Of a stretch of DNA of 64,000 bases, positions 19,124 through 28,459 are shown one piece after another (the stretch's first letter is position 1; the number at the start of each line of letters is the position of its first letter). Source of the DNA: CAZKWG01 sp964615375. Its GTDB lineage: Bacteria; Myxococcota_A; UBA796; CAZKWG01. Where the stretch lies: assembly GCA_964615375.1 (NCBI GenBank), contig CAZTOW010000013.1, positions 1 to 64,000 on the forward strand, in the 5' to 3' direction. The position numbers and the translations under genes were made by a program. Under the pieces are notes generated by a model. It had not been told where the DNA came from. It searched no databases and saw only the letters and a list, made by a program, of their open reading frames with translations.

Positions 19124-20089
19124 TCAGGCCTTCTTCTTGCGGAAGACAGCGGCGATCTTCCCCGGGATCCCCGTGGCGATGGCGCCCACCACCAGCAGAC
19201 CGGCGACCACGCCGACCGCGATGTCTGCGGCGATCCCCACCAGCGTGCCCAGCAGCCCCGGCATGGACGCGGTGAGGTCATGGACGAGGTGCTCCAGCGG
19301 CTTGATGCCCTCCAGCAGGATATGGCCGCCCACCATCAGCATGGCCACGGTCCCGATGATCGAGATCGCGTGCAGGAGCTTCGGCGTCCCCGCCAGGATG
19401 AGCCCGCCCAGCGCCTTGCCCGGCCCACCCCGCTTCGCGATGGCCTCGCCCATGTCGTCCAGCTTCACCAGCAGCCCGACCACGCCGTACACGCCCACGG
19501 TCATGATCACGGAGATGGCGTAGAGCGTGAGCGTCTGGGTGAGGAAGGGCTCGCTCTTCACCTCGCCCAGCGAGATGGCGATGATCTCGCCCGAGAGGAT
19601 GAGGTCCGTGCGGATCGCGCCGCTCACCCGCATCTTCTCGAACTCGGCGGGGTCGGTGACCTCCGGCTCCCCCGAAGCGCCGTGGGCGTCCTCGCGCCCA
19701 CGGACCTTGTGGAGCACCTTCTCCACGCCCTCGAAGCAGAGGAAGGCGCCGCCGGCCATGAGGATGGGCAGGATGGCCCAGGGCGCCACCAGGTTCAGCA
19801 CCAGCGCGCCCGGGGTGAGGAAGACGCACTTGTTGATGAAGGAGCCCCTCGCCACGGCGAAGACCACGGGCAGCTCGCGCTCGCGGGCGATGCCGATGGC
19901 CTGCTCGGCCGTCACGGCCATGTCGTCCGTCACGACGCCGGCCGTCTTCTTCGCCGCCAGCGTGGTCAGGGCCCCCACGTCGTCGGCGGCGGCGGCGCCC
20001 TTCTTGGCGGCCATGGCGGCCATCGCGGCGACGTCGTCGGCGATGGTGGCGATGTCGTCGAGCAGCGCGAGCAGTCCAGACGCAGGCAT
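19124..20089 (-). CDS. DUF808 (YedI-like) inner-membrane protein
   Basis: A 321-aa multi-pass membrane protein. MPASGLLALLDDIATIADDV is the conserved N-terminus of the DUF808/YedI family, and the AAADDVGALTTLAAKKTAGV and TDDMAVTAEQ segments that follow are also family hallmarks. Several helices follow, for example LVAPWAILPILMAGGAFLCF, LTLYAISVIMTVGVYGVVGL and the final IAADIAVGVVAGLLVVGAIA. Biochemical function is unknown for the whole family. AGGAGAGGGA immediately precedes the ATG. It is convergent with, and directly abuts, the SbcC-like gene. Confidence 0.92.
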   Translation of the reverse strand: MPASGLLALLDDIATIADDVAAMAAMAAKKGAAAADDVGALTTLAAKKTAGVVTDDMAVTAEQAIGIARERELPVVFAVARGSFINKCVFLTPGALVLNLVAPWAILPILMAGGAFLCFEGVEKVLHKVRGREDAHGASGEPEVTDPAEFEKMRVSGAIRTDLILSGEIIAISLGEVKSEPFLTQTLTLYAISVIMTVGVYGVVGLLVKLDDMGEAIAKRGGPGKALGGLILAGTPKLLHAISIIGTVAMLMVGGHILLEGIKPLEHLVHDLTASMPGLLGTLVGIAADIAVGVVAGLLVVGAIATGIPGKIAAVFRKKKA

Positions 20090-20152
20090 TCCCTCTCCTG
20101 GCGCCCTCTGGCGGTGGGGCGTGAAACTCTCCGACTAACGGCGTTCGTGACC

Positions 20153-21970
20153 TCAGTACAGGGCCAGATCGTCCGTCGCGGCGATGACCTCTTCGAAGGT
20201 CGTCAGTCCCTTCGCCAGCTTCTTGATGCCGTACTCGCGGAGCGTCAGCATGCCGTCGTTGAGCGCCTCGCGCTTGATCTCCTGCGAGGGCGCGCGCTCG
20301 TGGATGAGGCCGGCGATGCGCGGCGTGATCGGCATGACCTCGAAGAGGCCGGTGCGTCCCTTGTAGCCGGTGTGCCGGCAGCGCGGACAGCCCGCCCCGC
20401 GCCGCACCTTGAGCCGCCGCCCGCGCGCCCCGGGGATGCGCAGGGCCACCGCCTGCTCCTCCGTCAGCAGCTCGTCGAGGGCGCAGTGCTCGCAGACCTT
20501 GCGGACCAGGCGCTGCGCGACCACGCCCAGCAGCACGCTCGACAGCAGGTAGGGCACGACCTCCAGGTCCAGGAGGCGCCCGATCGAGCTCGACGCCTCG
20601 CTGGTGTGCAGGGTCGAGAGCACGAGGTGGCCGGTCAGCGCGGCCTGGATCGCGTTGTCCGCGGTCTCGGAGTCGCGGACCTCGCCCACCATCACCACAT
20701 CCGGGTCCTGGCGGAGCACGGTCTTCAGCGCCGTGCCGAAGGTCAGCCCGATCTTCGGCTGCATCGCGATCTGGTTGAAGTTCTCGTGGACCATCTCGAT
20801 GGGGTCCTCGAGGGTCACGATGTTCACGGAGGGCGCGTAGATGTGGTGCAGGGACGAGTAGAGCGTCGTCGTCTTCCCGCTGCCCGTCGGCCCGACCACC
20901 AGGATCATCCCGGCGTTGCTGGCCAGCGTGCGCTTCATGATCTGGAGCTCGCGCGGGAAGAAACCCAGGTCATCCAGGCTCTGGAGCAGCACCTCGGGAT
21001 CGAAGACGCGGATGCAGGCCTTCTCGCCGAAGGCCGTCGGCACGGTGCTGACGCGATACTCGACGTCCTTGTCGCGGAACGTGGCCTTGAAGCGACCGTC
21101 CTGCGGGCGACGCCGCTCGGCGATGTCCAGGCGGGACAGCGTCTTGATGCGGCTGACCACCGCTGGGTGGACCACCTTGGGCAGGCGGTGGACCCGGTGC
21201 AGCACCCCGTCGATGCGCATGCGCACCCAGCTCTCGTTGCGCTTGGGCTCGATGTGGATGTCGCTGGCGCGCTGATCGAAGGCGTACTGGAGCAGGTACC
21301 AGACCGCCCGCACCACCGGCTGGTCGTTGGCGTCCACCTCCGCCGCCCCGCGCATCTCGTAGAGCTGCTCGAGGTTGCCGATGTCCGGCAGATCGCTCTG
21401 GTACTCCACCTCGGCGGCGCGCATGGAGCGGCGGAAGCCGTGAAACTCGACGATCACGGCGATGATCTGGGACTTCTGGGCCAGCACCGGGCGCACGGCC
21501 TTGCCCTTGACCCGCACGATGCCCTCGAAGAGCTCGGTGTCCCAGGGGTCCACACAGGCGATGGTCACGCTGTCCTGGGTCTCGGCGAGCGTGATGACCA
21601 GGTGCCGCTCGGCGAAGGGGCCGCCGAAGCTCTCCGTGACCAGCTTGAAGTCCATTCGCAGCGGGTCGAGGTAGACGAAGGGCAGGCTCACGTGCTCCGC
21701 CACCAGCCGCGTGATCAGCTCCTCGGTCAGCAGCTCGTCGGCGACGTCGTGGCGCTTGAAGCGGAAGCTGGCGATGAGCTCGATCTCGTGGACCCGGTAG
21801 GTGACGCGGTGGCGCCCCAGCAGCCGGCGCATCTCCGCGCGGCGGTCCAGCAGGATGTGGCGCGCCTGGTCCTGCCCGCGGTTCAGCACGTCCTGGCGCT
21901 GCCCGGCGTGAATCAGACCGCGGCGGACCAGCAGGTCCAGGATCTCGGTGAGTCGGGGGATGTTGATCAC
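20153..21970 (-). CDS. GspE/PilB-family secretion or pilus assembly ATPase
   Basis: A 605-aa cytoplasmic motor ATPase. I prefer the GTG at 21970 because TATCCT lies 6 nt upstream, matching the leaderless pattern of other genes here; a TTG 18 nt upstream would overlap that hexamer. Residues ~1-170 are the N1/N2-like region. The core carries ASDIHIEPK, Walker A GPTGSGKTTT, the Asp box (VTLEDPIE), the Walker B region VVMVGEVRDSETADNAIQAA and the His box GHLVLSTLHT. The zinc-binding CEHC ... CPRC pair is present near the C-terminus, as in GspE and PilB. No other type II secretion or type IV pilus gene is within the window, so the partner machinery is unknown. Confidence 0.9.
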   Translation of the reverse strand: MINIPRLTEILDLLVRRGLIHAGQRQDVLNRGQDQARHILLDRRAEMRRLLGRHRVTYRVHEIELIASFRFKRHDVADELLTEELITRLVAEHVSLPFVYLDPLRMDFKLVTESFGGPFAERHLVITLAETQDSVTIACVDPWDTELFEGIVRVKGKAVRPVLAQKSQIIAVIVEFHGFRRSMRAAEVEYQSDLPDIGNLEQLYEMRGAAEVDANDQPVVRAVWYLLQYAFDQRASDIHIEPKRNESWVRMRIDGVLHRVHRLPKVVHPAVVSRIKTLSRLDIAERRRPQDGRFKATFRDKDVEYRVSTVPTAFGEKACIRVFDPEVLLQSLDDLGFFPRELQIMKRTLASNAGMILVVGPTGSGKTTTLYSSLHHIYAPSVNIVTLEDPIEMVHENFNQIAMQPKIGLTFGTALKTVLRQDPDVVMVGEVRDSETADNAIQAALTGHLVLSTLHTSEASSSIGRLLDLEVVPYLLSSVLLGVVAQRLVRKVCEHCALDELLTEEQAVALRIPGARGRRLKVRRGAGCPRCRHTGYKGRTGLFEVMPITPRIAGLIHERAPSQEIKREALNDGMLTLREYGIKKLAKGLTTFEEVIAATDDLALY

Positions 21971-21976
21971 GGAGGC

Positions 21977-21982
21977 AGGATA
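21977..21982 (-). promoter_or_regulatory. -10-like hexamer 6 nt before the GspE-like GTG
   Basis: TATCCT on the minus strand, followed by 6 nt and GTG. The same hexamer and spacing precede the gene at 24296. No Shine-Dalgarno is present, suggesting a leaderless transcript. Confidence 0.4.
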
Positions 21983-22062
21983 GCGCAAGGCGCTGAACAG
22001 GTGTAGCTGGGTGCGCGCGCGAGCCCAGGGGACCAGGATAGACCCCGGTCGAGGCTCCCCCC

Positions 22063-22467
<405 letters not shown>

Positions 22468-23560
22468 CCGGCGTAGCCGATCCACTCCACCCCGTAGCCC
22501 GAGACCACCCCCGCCAGCGTGCGGGTGAGCCCCATCCCCGCCGACAGCAGGGCGAAGCGGGTCGCCGTCTGCTCGCCCTCGGTGGCGCGCATCAGGCAGG
22601 CCAGGAAGGCGGCCGTCCCCAGCCCGCCGCAGAGGCTCTCCACCGATCCCGCCGCGAGCACGCCCGCCTTCGAGGGCCACAGCGCCACCGCCGCGTAGCC
22701 GAGGTTGCTGAGCGCCTGCGCCCCGCCCAGCGCCCACAGCGAGGGCCACAGCCCCCAGCGCGTCACGATCTCCCCGCCCAGCAGCGCCCCGCCGATGCTG
22801 AGCGCCGTGCCGAGCCCGGTGGAGAAGAGCCCGTAGCTCTCCAGCGACAGCCCGGCGTCGATCCAGAAGGGCCCGATCATCGGCGCCATCGCCGCGTCGC
22901 CCAGCTTGAAGATCAGGACGAAGCCGATGACCCCGACCACGCCGGGCTGCGTCACCCAGGCCAGCAGGGCGCGGAGCCAGACCCCCACCGGCTCCGGCGG
23001 GGGGCGCGCGGAGGCCGGCAGGCGCGCGGCCAGGAGGGCGAGCCCCCCGGCGAAGACCGCGAGCCCCAGGAAGATCGTGGACCAGGGCAGGGATCCCGCC
23101 AGCCACACCCCGCCGCCCCCGGCCGCCAGCATCGCCGCCCGGTAGCTCGCCACCCGGATCCCGTTGGCCCGCCCGTGCAGGGCCTCGGGCAGCGCCCCCG
23201 CCACCCAGCCGTCGATGGCCACGTCCTGCGTGGCGCTGGCGAGCGCGATGGCCAGCAGCAGCGCCGCCGCCGCCGGCCCCGGCTCCAGCCGCCCCAGCGC
23301 CGCCAGGCTGAGCGCGATCACCCCGAGCGCCCCCGCCGCCCAGCGCGCCACCGTGCCCGAGCGGTCCACCAGCGGCGCCCACAGCGGCTTGAGCACCCAG
23401 GGCAGGCCGAGCAGGCTGGCCAGCCCGATGTCCCCGAGCGAGACCCCCTTCGTCTTGAGCCAGATGGGCACCAGCTTGTCGATGATCCCGAACGGCAGCC
23501 CCGAGGCCAGGTAGAGCACGATCACCCAGCGCTCCCAGCGGAGCGGGGGGGCGCGCTCGC

Positions 23561-24220
23561 TCACGCCCGCCCCCAGGCGATCAGGTGCCGGTCGCTCACC
23601 GCCTCCACGCTCAGCGCGAGGCCCGCGCGCGCCAGGCTCGCCCGGACCTCGTCTGGGCTCAGCGCCGCGCACAGCGAGTTGTAGAAGTCCCGCTTGAGCA
23701 CGTCCGGCTCCCCGCCCGAGTAGCGCTCGACCATGTCCGCCGCCGCCTCCGGGCTCTCCGGGCGCATCAGGTCCATCACGAAGACCGGCGCCCCCGGCCG
23801 CGCGTGGCGGCGCACCGAGGCCCAGATCAGGTCCGGGTCCGGGAGATGGTGCATCAGGCTGTTGGAGAACACGAGGTCATAGGCCGGCTCTGGCAGCCGC
23901 TCGTCCGGCAGGCGCCCGAGGATCAGGCGCACGCGCTCCCCGAGCCCGGCGCGGGCCAGCGCCTCGTCTCCGTAGCGGAGCATGGCGTCAGAGCCGTCCA
24001 CGCCGTCCACGCGCCAGCCGGGCAGCGCGCGCGCCACCCTCAGCGTGATGTCCGCCGGCCCGCAGCCGAGATCCAGGGCCACACCGCGCGCGGGCAGGGC
24101 ACCCACACGGGCGAGCAGGAGGCTCAGGACCAGCGCATGCGGCTCCTCGAAGTCGGCGAGCGCGTAGGCGCGGGCCTGGTCGTCCTGCTCCATCAGCTCC
24201 GGCTCCAGCACGCGGTCCAT
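23561..24220 (-). CDS. Class I SAM-dependent methyltransferase
   Basis: A 219-aa soluble methyltransferase. The ATG at 24220 is selected because GGAGG sits a few nt upstream; a GTG 6 nt earlier lies within that ribosome-binding site. VALDLGCGPADITLRVARAL is motif I (SAM binding), VDGVDGSDAMLRYGDEAL motif II, and YDLVFSNSLMHHLPDPDLIW the acceptor-region motif. It resembles UbiE/Methyltransf_11-type enzymes acting on small molecules. The substrate is not apparent. It is translationally coupled to the AmpG-like transporter downstream. Confidence 0.86.
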   Translation of the reverse strand: MDRVLEPELMEQDDQARAYALADFEEPHALVLSLLLARVGALPARGVALDLGCGPADITLRVARALPGWRVDGVDGSDAMLRYGDEALARAGLGERVRLILGRLPDERLPEPAYDLVFSNSLMHHLPDPDLIWASVRRHARPGAPVFVMDLMRPESPEAAADMVERYSGGEPDVLKRDFYNSLCAALSPDEVRASLARAGLALSVEAVSDRHLIAWGRA

Positions 24221-24260
24221 GCTCACCTCCGTCCTGGCCTGCTATCCCAGCGGCGCCCGG

Positions 24261-24289
24261 TTGGAATCGAATGCGAAGCGCGCTATCCT
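24261..24289 (+). promoter_or_regulatory. Promoter upstream of the envelope protein-kinase pair
   Basis: TTGGAA (24261-24266) and TATCCT (24284-24289) are spaced by 17 bp. The predicted transcription start coincides with the ATG at 24296, implying a leaderless mRNA; there is no Shine-Dalgarno. Confidence 0.55.
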
Positions 24290-24295
24290 CGTCCA

Positions 24296-25222
24296 ATGAT
24301 CAGCGCGCTCCTCGCCTCCCTGCTCCTCGGCGTGGCCCAGGCCGGCTCAGGCCCCTGGGTGATCGGGGAGGGTCAGACCGATCTCTACGTGGGCAGCGAG
24401 GCCGCCCGGCTCGAGCTGCTGGCGCAGTCCACAGGCTCCTTCGCCCAGGAGGACCTCATCGAGGTCGGAGAGGGCATCTCCACGCTGGGCGCCAAGGCCA
24501 TCCTCACCTACGGCCTGCTGTCCAACACCGAGATCGATCTGATCATCCCCTACTACAACGTGCGCGCCAACCGCGAGGACGCGCCGCTGTGCGACGCCGT
24601 GGGTCTGGGCGCCTGCCAGACCACCCGCGGGGTCGGGATCCTCAGCACCCACCTGCGCTGGAACGCGCTCAACGAGCTCTACGGGGCGCCCCTCTCGCTG
24701 ACGGTGGGCGCGGAGCTGCGCTACGGCGACCTCACCGCCGAGACGCGGCAGCGCATCACGAACCTGGGGGAGGGTACCTTCGACGCCGGGCCGGTGCTGA
24801 GCCTCGGTCGGACCGGCGGAATCGGCGAGGGCGGCTACTGGTACGCCTTCCTGGACGCCGGCTGGCGCTACCGCTTCCCCCTGGTGGAGGAGGACGAGAT
24901 CGCCATCCCCGGCGCCGAGATCTTCGGGGAGACCGACTTCATCGCCGTGCCCCGTGGGCGCCTGGGCCTGGGCCCCTTCGCCACCGTCTTCTGGCGCCCC
25001 GAGGGTGTGGACTTCGAAGACATCGACGTCTCCGACATCGACCGCTTCGGCTCGCTCCGCGTGCTGAACGTGGCCGGCGGCGCGAAGATGACCATCCAGT
25101 CCAGCAAGAAGGTCTCGTTCTCCGCGAGCGTGCTGCGCACGATCTACGCGGTGAACAACCCCATCGTGCTCACCGTGGACGCCGGCCTGACGGTGAGCGA
25201 CCTCGGCTCCAGGAGAGAGTAG
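24296..25222 (+). CDS. Secreted beta-rich envelope protein, probable outer-membrane barrel
   Basis: A 308-aa protein with signal peptide MISALLASLLLGVAQAGSGP (cleavage after AQA). The rest shows alternating hydrophobic strands with aromatic girdles, for example EIDLIIPYYNVRANR, LSLTVGAELRYGDLTAE, WYAFLDAGWRYRFPLVEEDE and VSFSASVLRTIYAVNNP, as in outer-membrane barrel proteins of unknown function in this lineage. No terminal Phe is present. The kinase gene starts on the base after its stop codon, so the two are in one operon and the kinase may respond to, or be sensed with, this protein; that link is inference. Confidence 0.75.
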   Translation: MISALLASLLLGVAQAGSGPWVIGEGQTDLYVGSEAARLELLAQSTGSFAQEDLIEVGEGISTLGAKAILTYGLLSNTEIDLIIPYYNVRANREDAPLCDAVGLGACQTTRGVGILSTHLRWNALNELYGAPLSLTVGAELRYGDLTAETRQRITNLGEGTFDAGPVLSLGRTGGIGEGGYWYAFLDAGWRYRFPLVEEDEIAIPGAEIFGETDFIAVPRGRLGLGPFATVFWRPEGVDFEDIDVSDIDRFGSLRVLNVAGGAKMTIQSSKKVSFSASVLRTIYAVNNPIVLTVDAGLTVSDLGSRRE

Positions 25223-26980
25223 ATGCTGGAGCCGGGCGAGCAGGTAGACGGGCGCTTCGTCGTCGAGGAGCGCGTCGGCGCGGGCGGGATGGCCGAGGTC
25301 TGGCGGATCCGGCACGTCTCGCTGGGCAGCGTGCACGCGCTCAAGGTGCTCAGCTACCCGCACCCCGGCCTGCGCGAGCGCTTCCTCCGCGAAGGCCAGA
25401 TCCAGGTGCAGATCCGTCACCCCAACGTGGTCGCCGTCTCCGACGTCATCGAGCACCGCGGGCTGCTCGGGCTGTTGATGGAGTTCGTGGACCACGTCAG
25501 CCTCCAGGAGCTCGTGGACCGCCAGGGCCCCGTGCCCATCGAGCAGGCGCTCCCGCTGTTCGCCCGCATCCTCTCCGGCGTGCAGGCCGCGCACAGCGCG
25601 GGCGTGCTCCACCGCGATCTCAAGCCCGCCAACATCCTCATGGCGCGCTCCCCGGAGGGCCTGGTCCCCAAGATCACGGACTTCGGCATCGCCAAGGTGG
25701 TGCGGGAGGGCATCCCCGTGGGCGCTACCCGGGAGGGCTCGATGATGGGCACCCCGGGCTACATGGCGCCGGAGCAGGCGTTGAACGCCAGGAGCGTGGA
25801 CCAGCGGGCGGACGTCTTCGCCCTGGGCGCCATCCTCTACACCATGCTGGTGGGGGCGCCCCCCTTCGATCTGGAGAGCGAGGACATCTTCCAGAACGTC
25901 ATGGACGGGAACTACCCGCCGCTGGACCAGATGGTGCCCAGCGTCCCGCCGCACGTCGCCGCCGCGGTGCATGGGGCCTTGAACCCCGATCCCGCGGCGC
26001 GCCTGCCCACGGCGCGGGCCCTGGCCGAGGCGCTCTACCCCGACCAGCCCGAGCTCCTGGCCCTGGTCGTGGCCCCGGAGACGCCGCGGCTCATCAGCGT
26101 GACCGGCGCCCCGGCGGGCCCGATCACCGACTCGCTCGCGCCCGTGACCTACGCCGAGACGATCACCCCGGAGGGCGCCCCGACCACGTCGAGGCCCCCC
26201 GCCGCGAGGCGCTCCCGAGCGCCGGCGATCCTGGCGACAGTGGGAGCCGGAGGGCTTGTCCTGGCCCTGATCGGGCTCCTCGTGTTGCGGCCGGAGGACA
26301 CGCCGGCCCCGAACCCCGAGGCGCCCGCGTCGAGCCCACCCACCCCGGCCGAGGTCGCCGCCACCCCGCCGATGACCGCCCCGCCGACGTCCGCCCCGCC
26401 GCCGACGACGGAGCCCTCGCTCCCCGCGCCGGAGGCGGCGGTGGCGACGCCCAGCCCAGCCGCCGCGCCCGCGACCGCCAGCCCCAGCGCGAAGGCCCGC
26501 GCGCGCGCGCCCGAGGCGAGCCAGAGCGCCCCGACCTCCTCCGCGCCGCCCGCCGCCGAAGCGCCCCCCGAGAGCGCCCCGACCTCCTCCGCCTCCGTCG
26601 AGGTCGCCGCGACACCGACCCTGTCCGCGCCCGCGGAGACCGTCCCCGAGGCCACCCCTGAGCCGGCCCCCGAGGTCGCCCCCGCCGTCCCCTCCCTGCG
26701 CGGCGCCTGGTCCGGGACCGTCGGCGGACGCCCTGCGGATCTGAAGATCACGAGCCAGAGCGGCGCCGCGTTGAAGGGCGAGCTGATCCTCACCCTCGGC
26801 AGCACGCAGGTGGTCGTGCAGCTCAGCGGCAGCCTCAACCCCGAGACGGGGGAGCTGAGGTTGGCGGAGAGCGGGGGCGACAACCTCGTGCTGAACGGGA
26901 CCCTGAGCGGCGACGCGCTCTCCGGGACCTACATGCGCGAGGGCATGGGCAGACCCCAGCCCTGGTCGGTGCGGCGTTGA
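25223..26980 (+). CDS. Membrane-anchored Hanks-type Ser/Thr protein kinase
   Basis: A 585-aa kinase. Residues ~10-275 form a complete catalytic domain: glycine loop VGAGGMAEVW, catalytic loop VLHRDLKPANIL, DFGIAK (DFG) and activation-segment end GTPGYMAPEQ. Residues ~332-357 are a single transmembrane helix (ATVGAGGLVLALIGLLVL). A ~130-residue Ala/Pro-rich linker follows and a C-terminal extracytoplasmic beta domain of ~95 residues (LRGAWSGTVGGRPADLKI onward) which looks like a small ligand-binding or lipocalin-like module. The kinase should phosphorylate cytoplasmic targets in response to an envelope cue. It directly follows the envelope protein gene. Confidence 0.92.
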   Translation: MLEPGEQVDGRFVVEERVGAGGMAEVWRIRHVSLGSVHALKVLSYPHPGLRERFLREGQIQVQIRHPNVVAVSDVIEHRGLLGLLMEFVDHVSLQELVDRQGPVPIEQALPLFARILSGVQAAHSAGVLHRDLKPANILMARSPEGLVPKITDFGIAKVVREGIPVGATREGSMMGTPGYMAPEQALNARSVDQRADVFALGAILYTMLVGAPPFDLESEDIFQNVMDGNYPPLDQMVPSVPPHVAAAVHGALNPDPAARLPTARALAEALYPDQPELLALVVAPETPRLISVTGAPAGPITDSLAPVTYAETITPEGAPTTSRPPAARRSRAPAILATVGAGGLVLALIGLLVLRPEDTPAPNPEAPASSPPTPAEVAATPPMTAPPTSAPPPTTEPSLPAPEAAVATPSPAAAPATASPSAKARARAPEASQSAPTSSAPPAAEAPPESAPTSSASVEVAATPTLSAPAETVPEATPEPAPEVAPAVPSLRGAWSGTVGGRPADLKITSQSGAALKGELILTLGSTQVVVQLSGSLNPETGELRLAESGGDNLVLNGTLSGDALSGTYMREGMGRPQPWSVRR

Positions 26981-27023
26981 GCGTAGCTGGCGCCAGCCCA
27001 GGCCATCCTCGGCGTCCACACGG

Positions 27024-28082
27024 ATGATCACCGAGCATCAGGTCATCCTCGGAGACGCGCGCGATCTTGGCCAGCTCGCGGCTGGATCCGTTCATCTTGT
27101 GATCACCTCCCCGCCCTACCCCATGATCGCCATGTGGGACGGGATCCTGGGCGAGCTCTCCCCCACCGCCGCCGCCGCCCTGGCCGCCGAGGACGGGCCC
27201 GCGGCCTGGGAGGCCATGCACCGCGAGCTCGACCGCGTGTGGGCGGAGCTCTGGCGGGTGCTCTGCCCCGGCGGCATCGCCGCCATCAACATCGGCGACG
27301 CCACCCGCACCCTGCGTGGCGAGTTCGCCCTCTACAGCAACCACGCCCGCATCCTCAGCGCCGCCCTCCGCCTGGGCTTCACCGCCCTGCCCGACATCCT
27401 CTGGCGAAAGCCGACCAACGCCCCCAACAAGTTCATGGGCTCCGGCATGCTGCCCGCGGGCGCCTACGTCACCTACGAGCACGAGTACATCCTCGTGCTC
27501 AGGCGCGGCGGCAAGCGGGAGTTCTCGGGCGAGGAGGATCGGGCGCTCCGCCGCCGCAGCGCCTACTTCTGGGAGGAGCGCAACCAGTGGTTCTCCGACC
27601 TCTGGAGCGATCTCCCCGGGGCAGGTCAGGGCGTGCAGGCCAGCCGCGACCGCAGCGCCGCCTTCCCCTTCGAGCTGGCCTGGCGCCTCATCCACATGTT
27701 CTCGGTCCAGGGCGACCGGGTGCTCGACCCCTTCCTGGGGACCGGGACCACGCTGGCCGCCGCCATGGCGTCGGGCCGCCACGGCCTGGGCGTGGAGCGC
27801 GACGAGACCCTGCTCCCCGCGACGCGCGCCTGGGCCCAGGAGGTGCTGCGCCTGGGCAACGACCGCGTCGACGCCCGGCTCCAGGCGCACCGGAGCTTCG
27901 TCGCCGCGCGGACGGAGGCCGGCAAGGCGCTGCAGCACCACAACGCCTTCTACGATCTGCCCGTCATGACCTCGCAGGAGGTGGAGCTCGCCCTGCCGCG
28001 GCCCGTCCTGGTCGAGCCCGACGGCGACCGCGCCTGGCGGGTGAGCCTCGCCCTGGAGCCCAGGAGGAGAGCCCTGCTCTGA
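27024..28082 (+). CDS. Orphan site-specific DNA methyltransferase (N4-cytosine/N6-adenine, beta class)
   Basis: A 352-aa DNA methyltransferase. The catalytic motif IV VITSPPYPM is at residues ~30-38 and the SAM-binding motif I DPFLGTGTTLAAAMASGRHG follows near residue 233, the order of the beta class. TSPPY is typical of N4-cytosine enzymes, though some N6-adenine enzymes share it. ILWRKPTNAPN and the HEYILVLRRGG segment are usual for the family. No restriction endonuclease gene adjoins it, so it is a solitary methylase. The target sequence cannot be inferred. It ends directly against the converging DUF1244 gene. Confidence 0.9.
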   Translation: MITEHQVILGDARDLGQLAAGSVHLVITSPPYPMIAMWDGILGELSPTAAAALAAEDGPAAWEAMHRELDRVWAELWRVLCPGGIAAINIGDATRTLRGEFALYSNHARILSAALRLGFTALPDILWRKPTNAPNKFMGSGMLPAGAYVTYEHEYILVLRRGGKREFSGEEDRALRRRSAYFWEERNQWFSDLWSDLPGAGQGVQASRDRSAAFPFELAWRLIHMFSVQGDRVLDPFLGTGTTLAAAMASGRHGLGVERDETLLPATRAWAQEVLRLGNDRVDARLQAHRSFVAARTEAGKALQHHNAFYDLPVMTSQEVELALPRPVLVEPDGDRAWRVSLALEPRRRALL

Positions 28083-28376
28083 CTACCCCTTCCCCCGCTC
28101 CTGGAAGGTCGCGAGTTGCTCGGGGCTCGCCTCCCGCTGGTGCAGCGCCTTCCACTCGGCGTAGGGCATCCCGTAGACCACCTCCCGCGCGCCCTCGTAG
28201 TCCAGGGTCTCCCCGCGCTCCTCGGCGGCGGCGCGGTACCACTTCGCCAGGCAGTTCCGGCAGAAGTGCGCCAGGTTCATGAGGTCGATGTTCTGGACCT
28301 CGGGGTGGGCGCGCAGGTGCTCCACCAGGCGGCGGAAGGCGGCGGCCTCGATCTCGGTGCGGGTGCGGTCGTCCAC
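28083..28376 (-). CDS. DUF1244-family protein
   Basis: A 97-aa protein starting with GTG at 28376, preceded by AAGGAGG at a spacing of 8. The conserved family core is clear: EAAAFRRLVEHLRAHPEVQN, then NIDLMNLAHFCRNCLAKWYR with the CxxC, and GETLDYEGAREVVYGMPYAE. DUF1244 proteins are small, alpha-helical and found across Proteobacteria, and their function is unknown. The Cys pair could bind metal. It stands alone, back to back with the methyltransferase gene. Confidence 0.93.
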   Translation of the reverse strand: MDDRTRTEIEAAAFRRLVEHLRAHPEVQNIDLMNLAHFCRNCLAKWYRAAAEERGETLDYEGAREVVYGMPYAEWKALHQREASPEQLATFQERGKG

Positions 28377-28443
28377 GGGAGAACCTCCTTGGCGAGAATC
28401 TATAGGGATGAGGGATCCGCGCCATCGCCGGCTCGCCCGCCCG

Positions 28444-28452
28444 TGCTACGCT
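28444..28452 (+). promoter_or_regulatory. Extended -10 element before the CNB/TIR-like gene
   Basis: TGCTACGCT (extended -10 form TGnTACGCT) lies 7 nt before the ATG at 28460. GGAG is only one nucleotide from the ATG and so is too close to act as a normal Shine-Dalgarno. A leaderless transcript is likely. Confidence 0.45.
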
Positions 28453-28459
28453 GTGGAGC

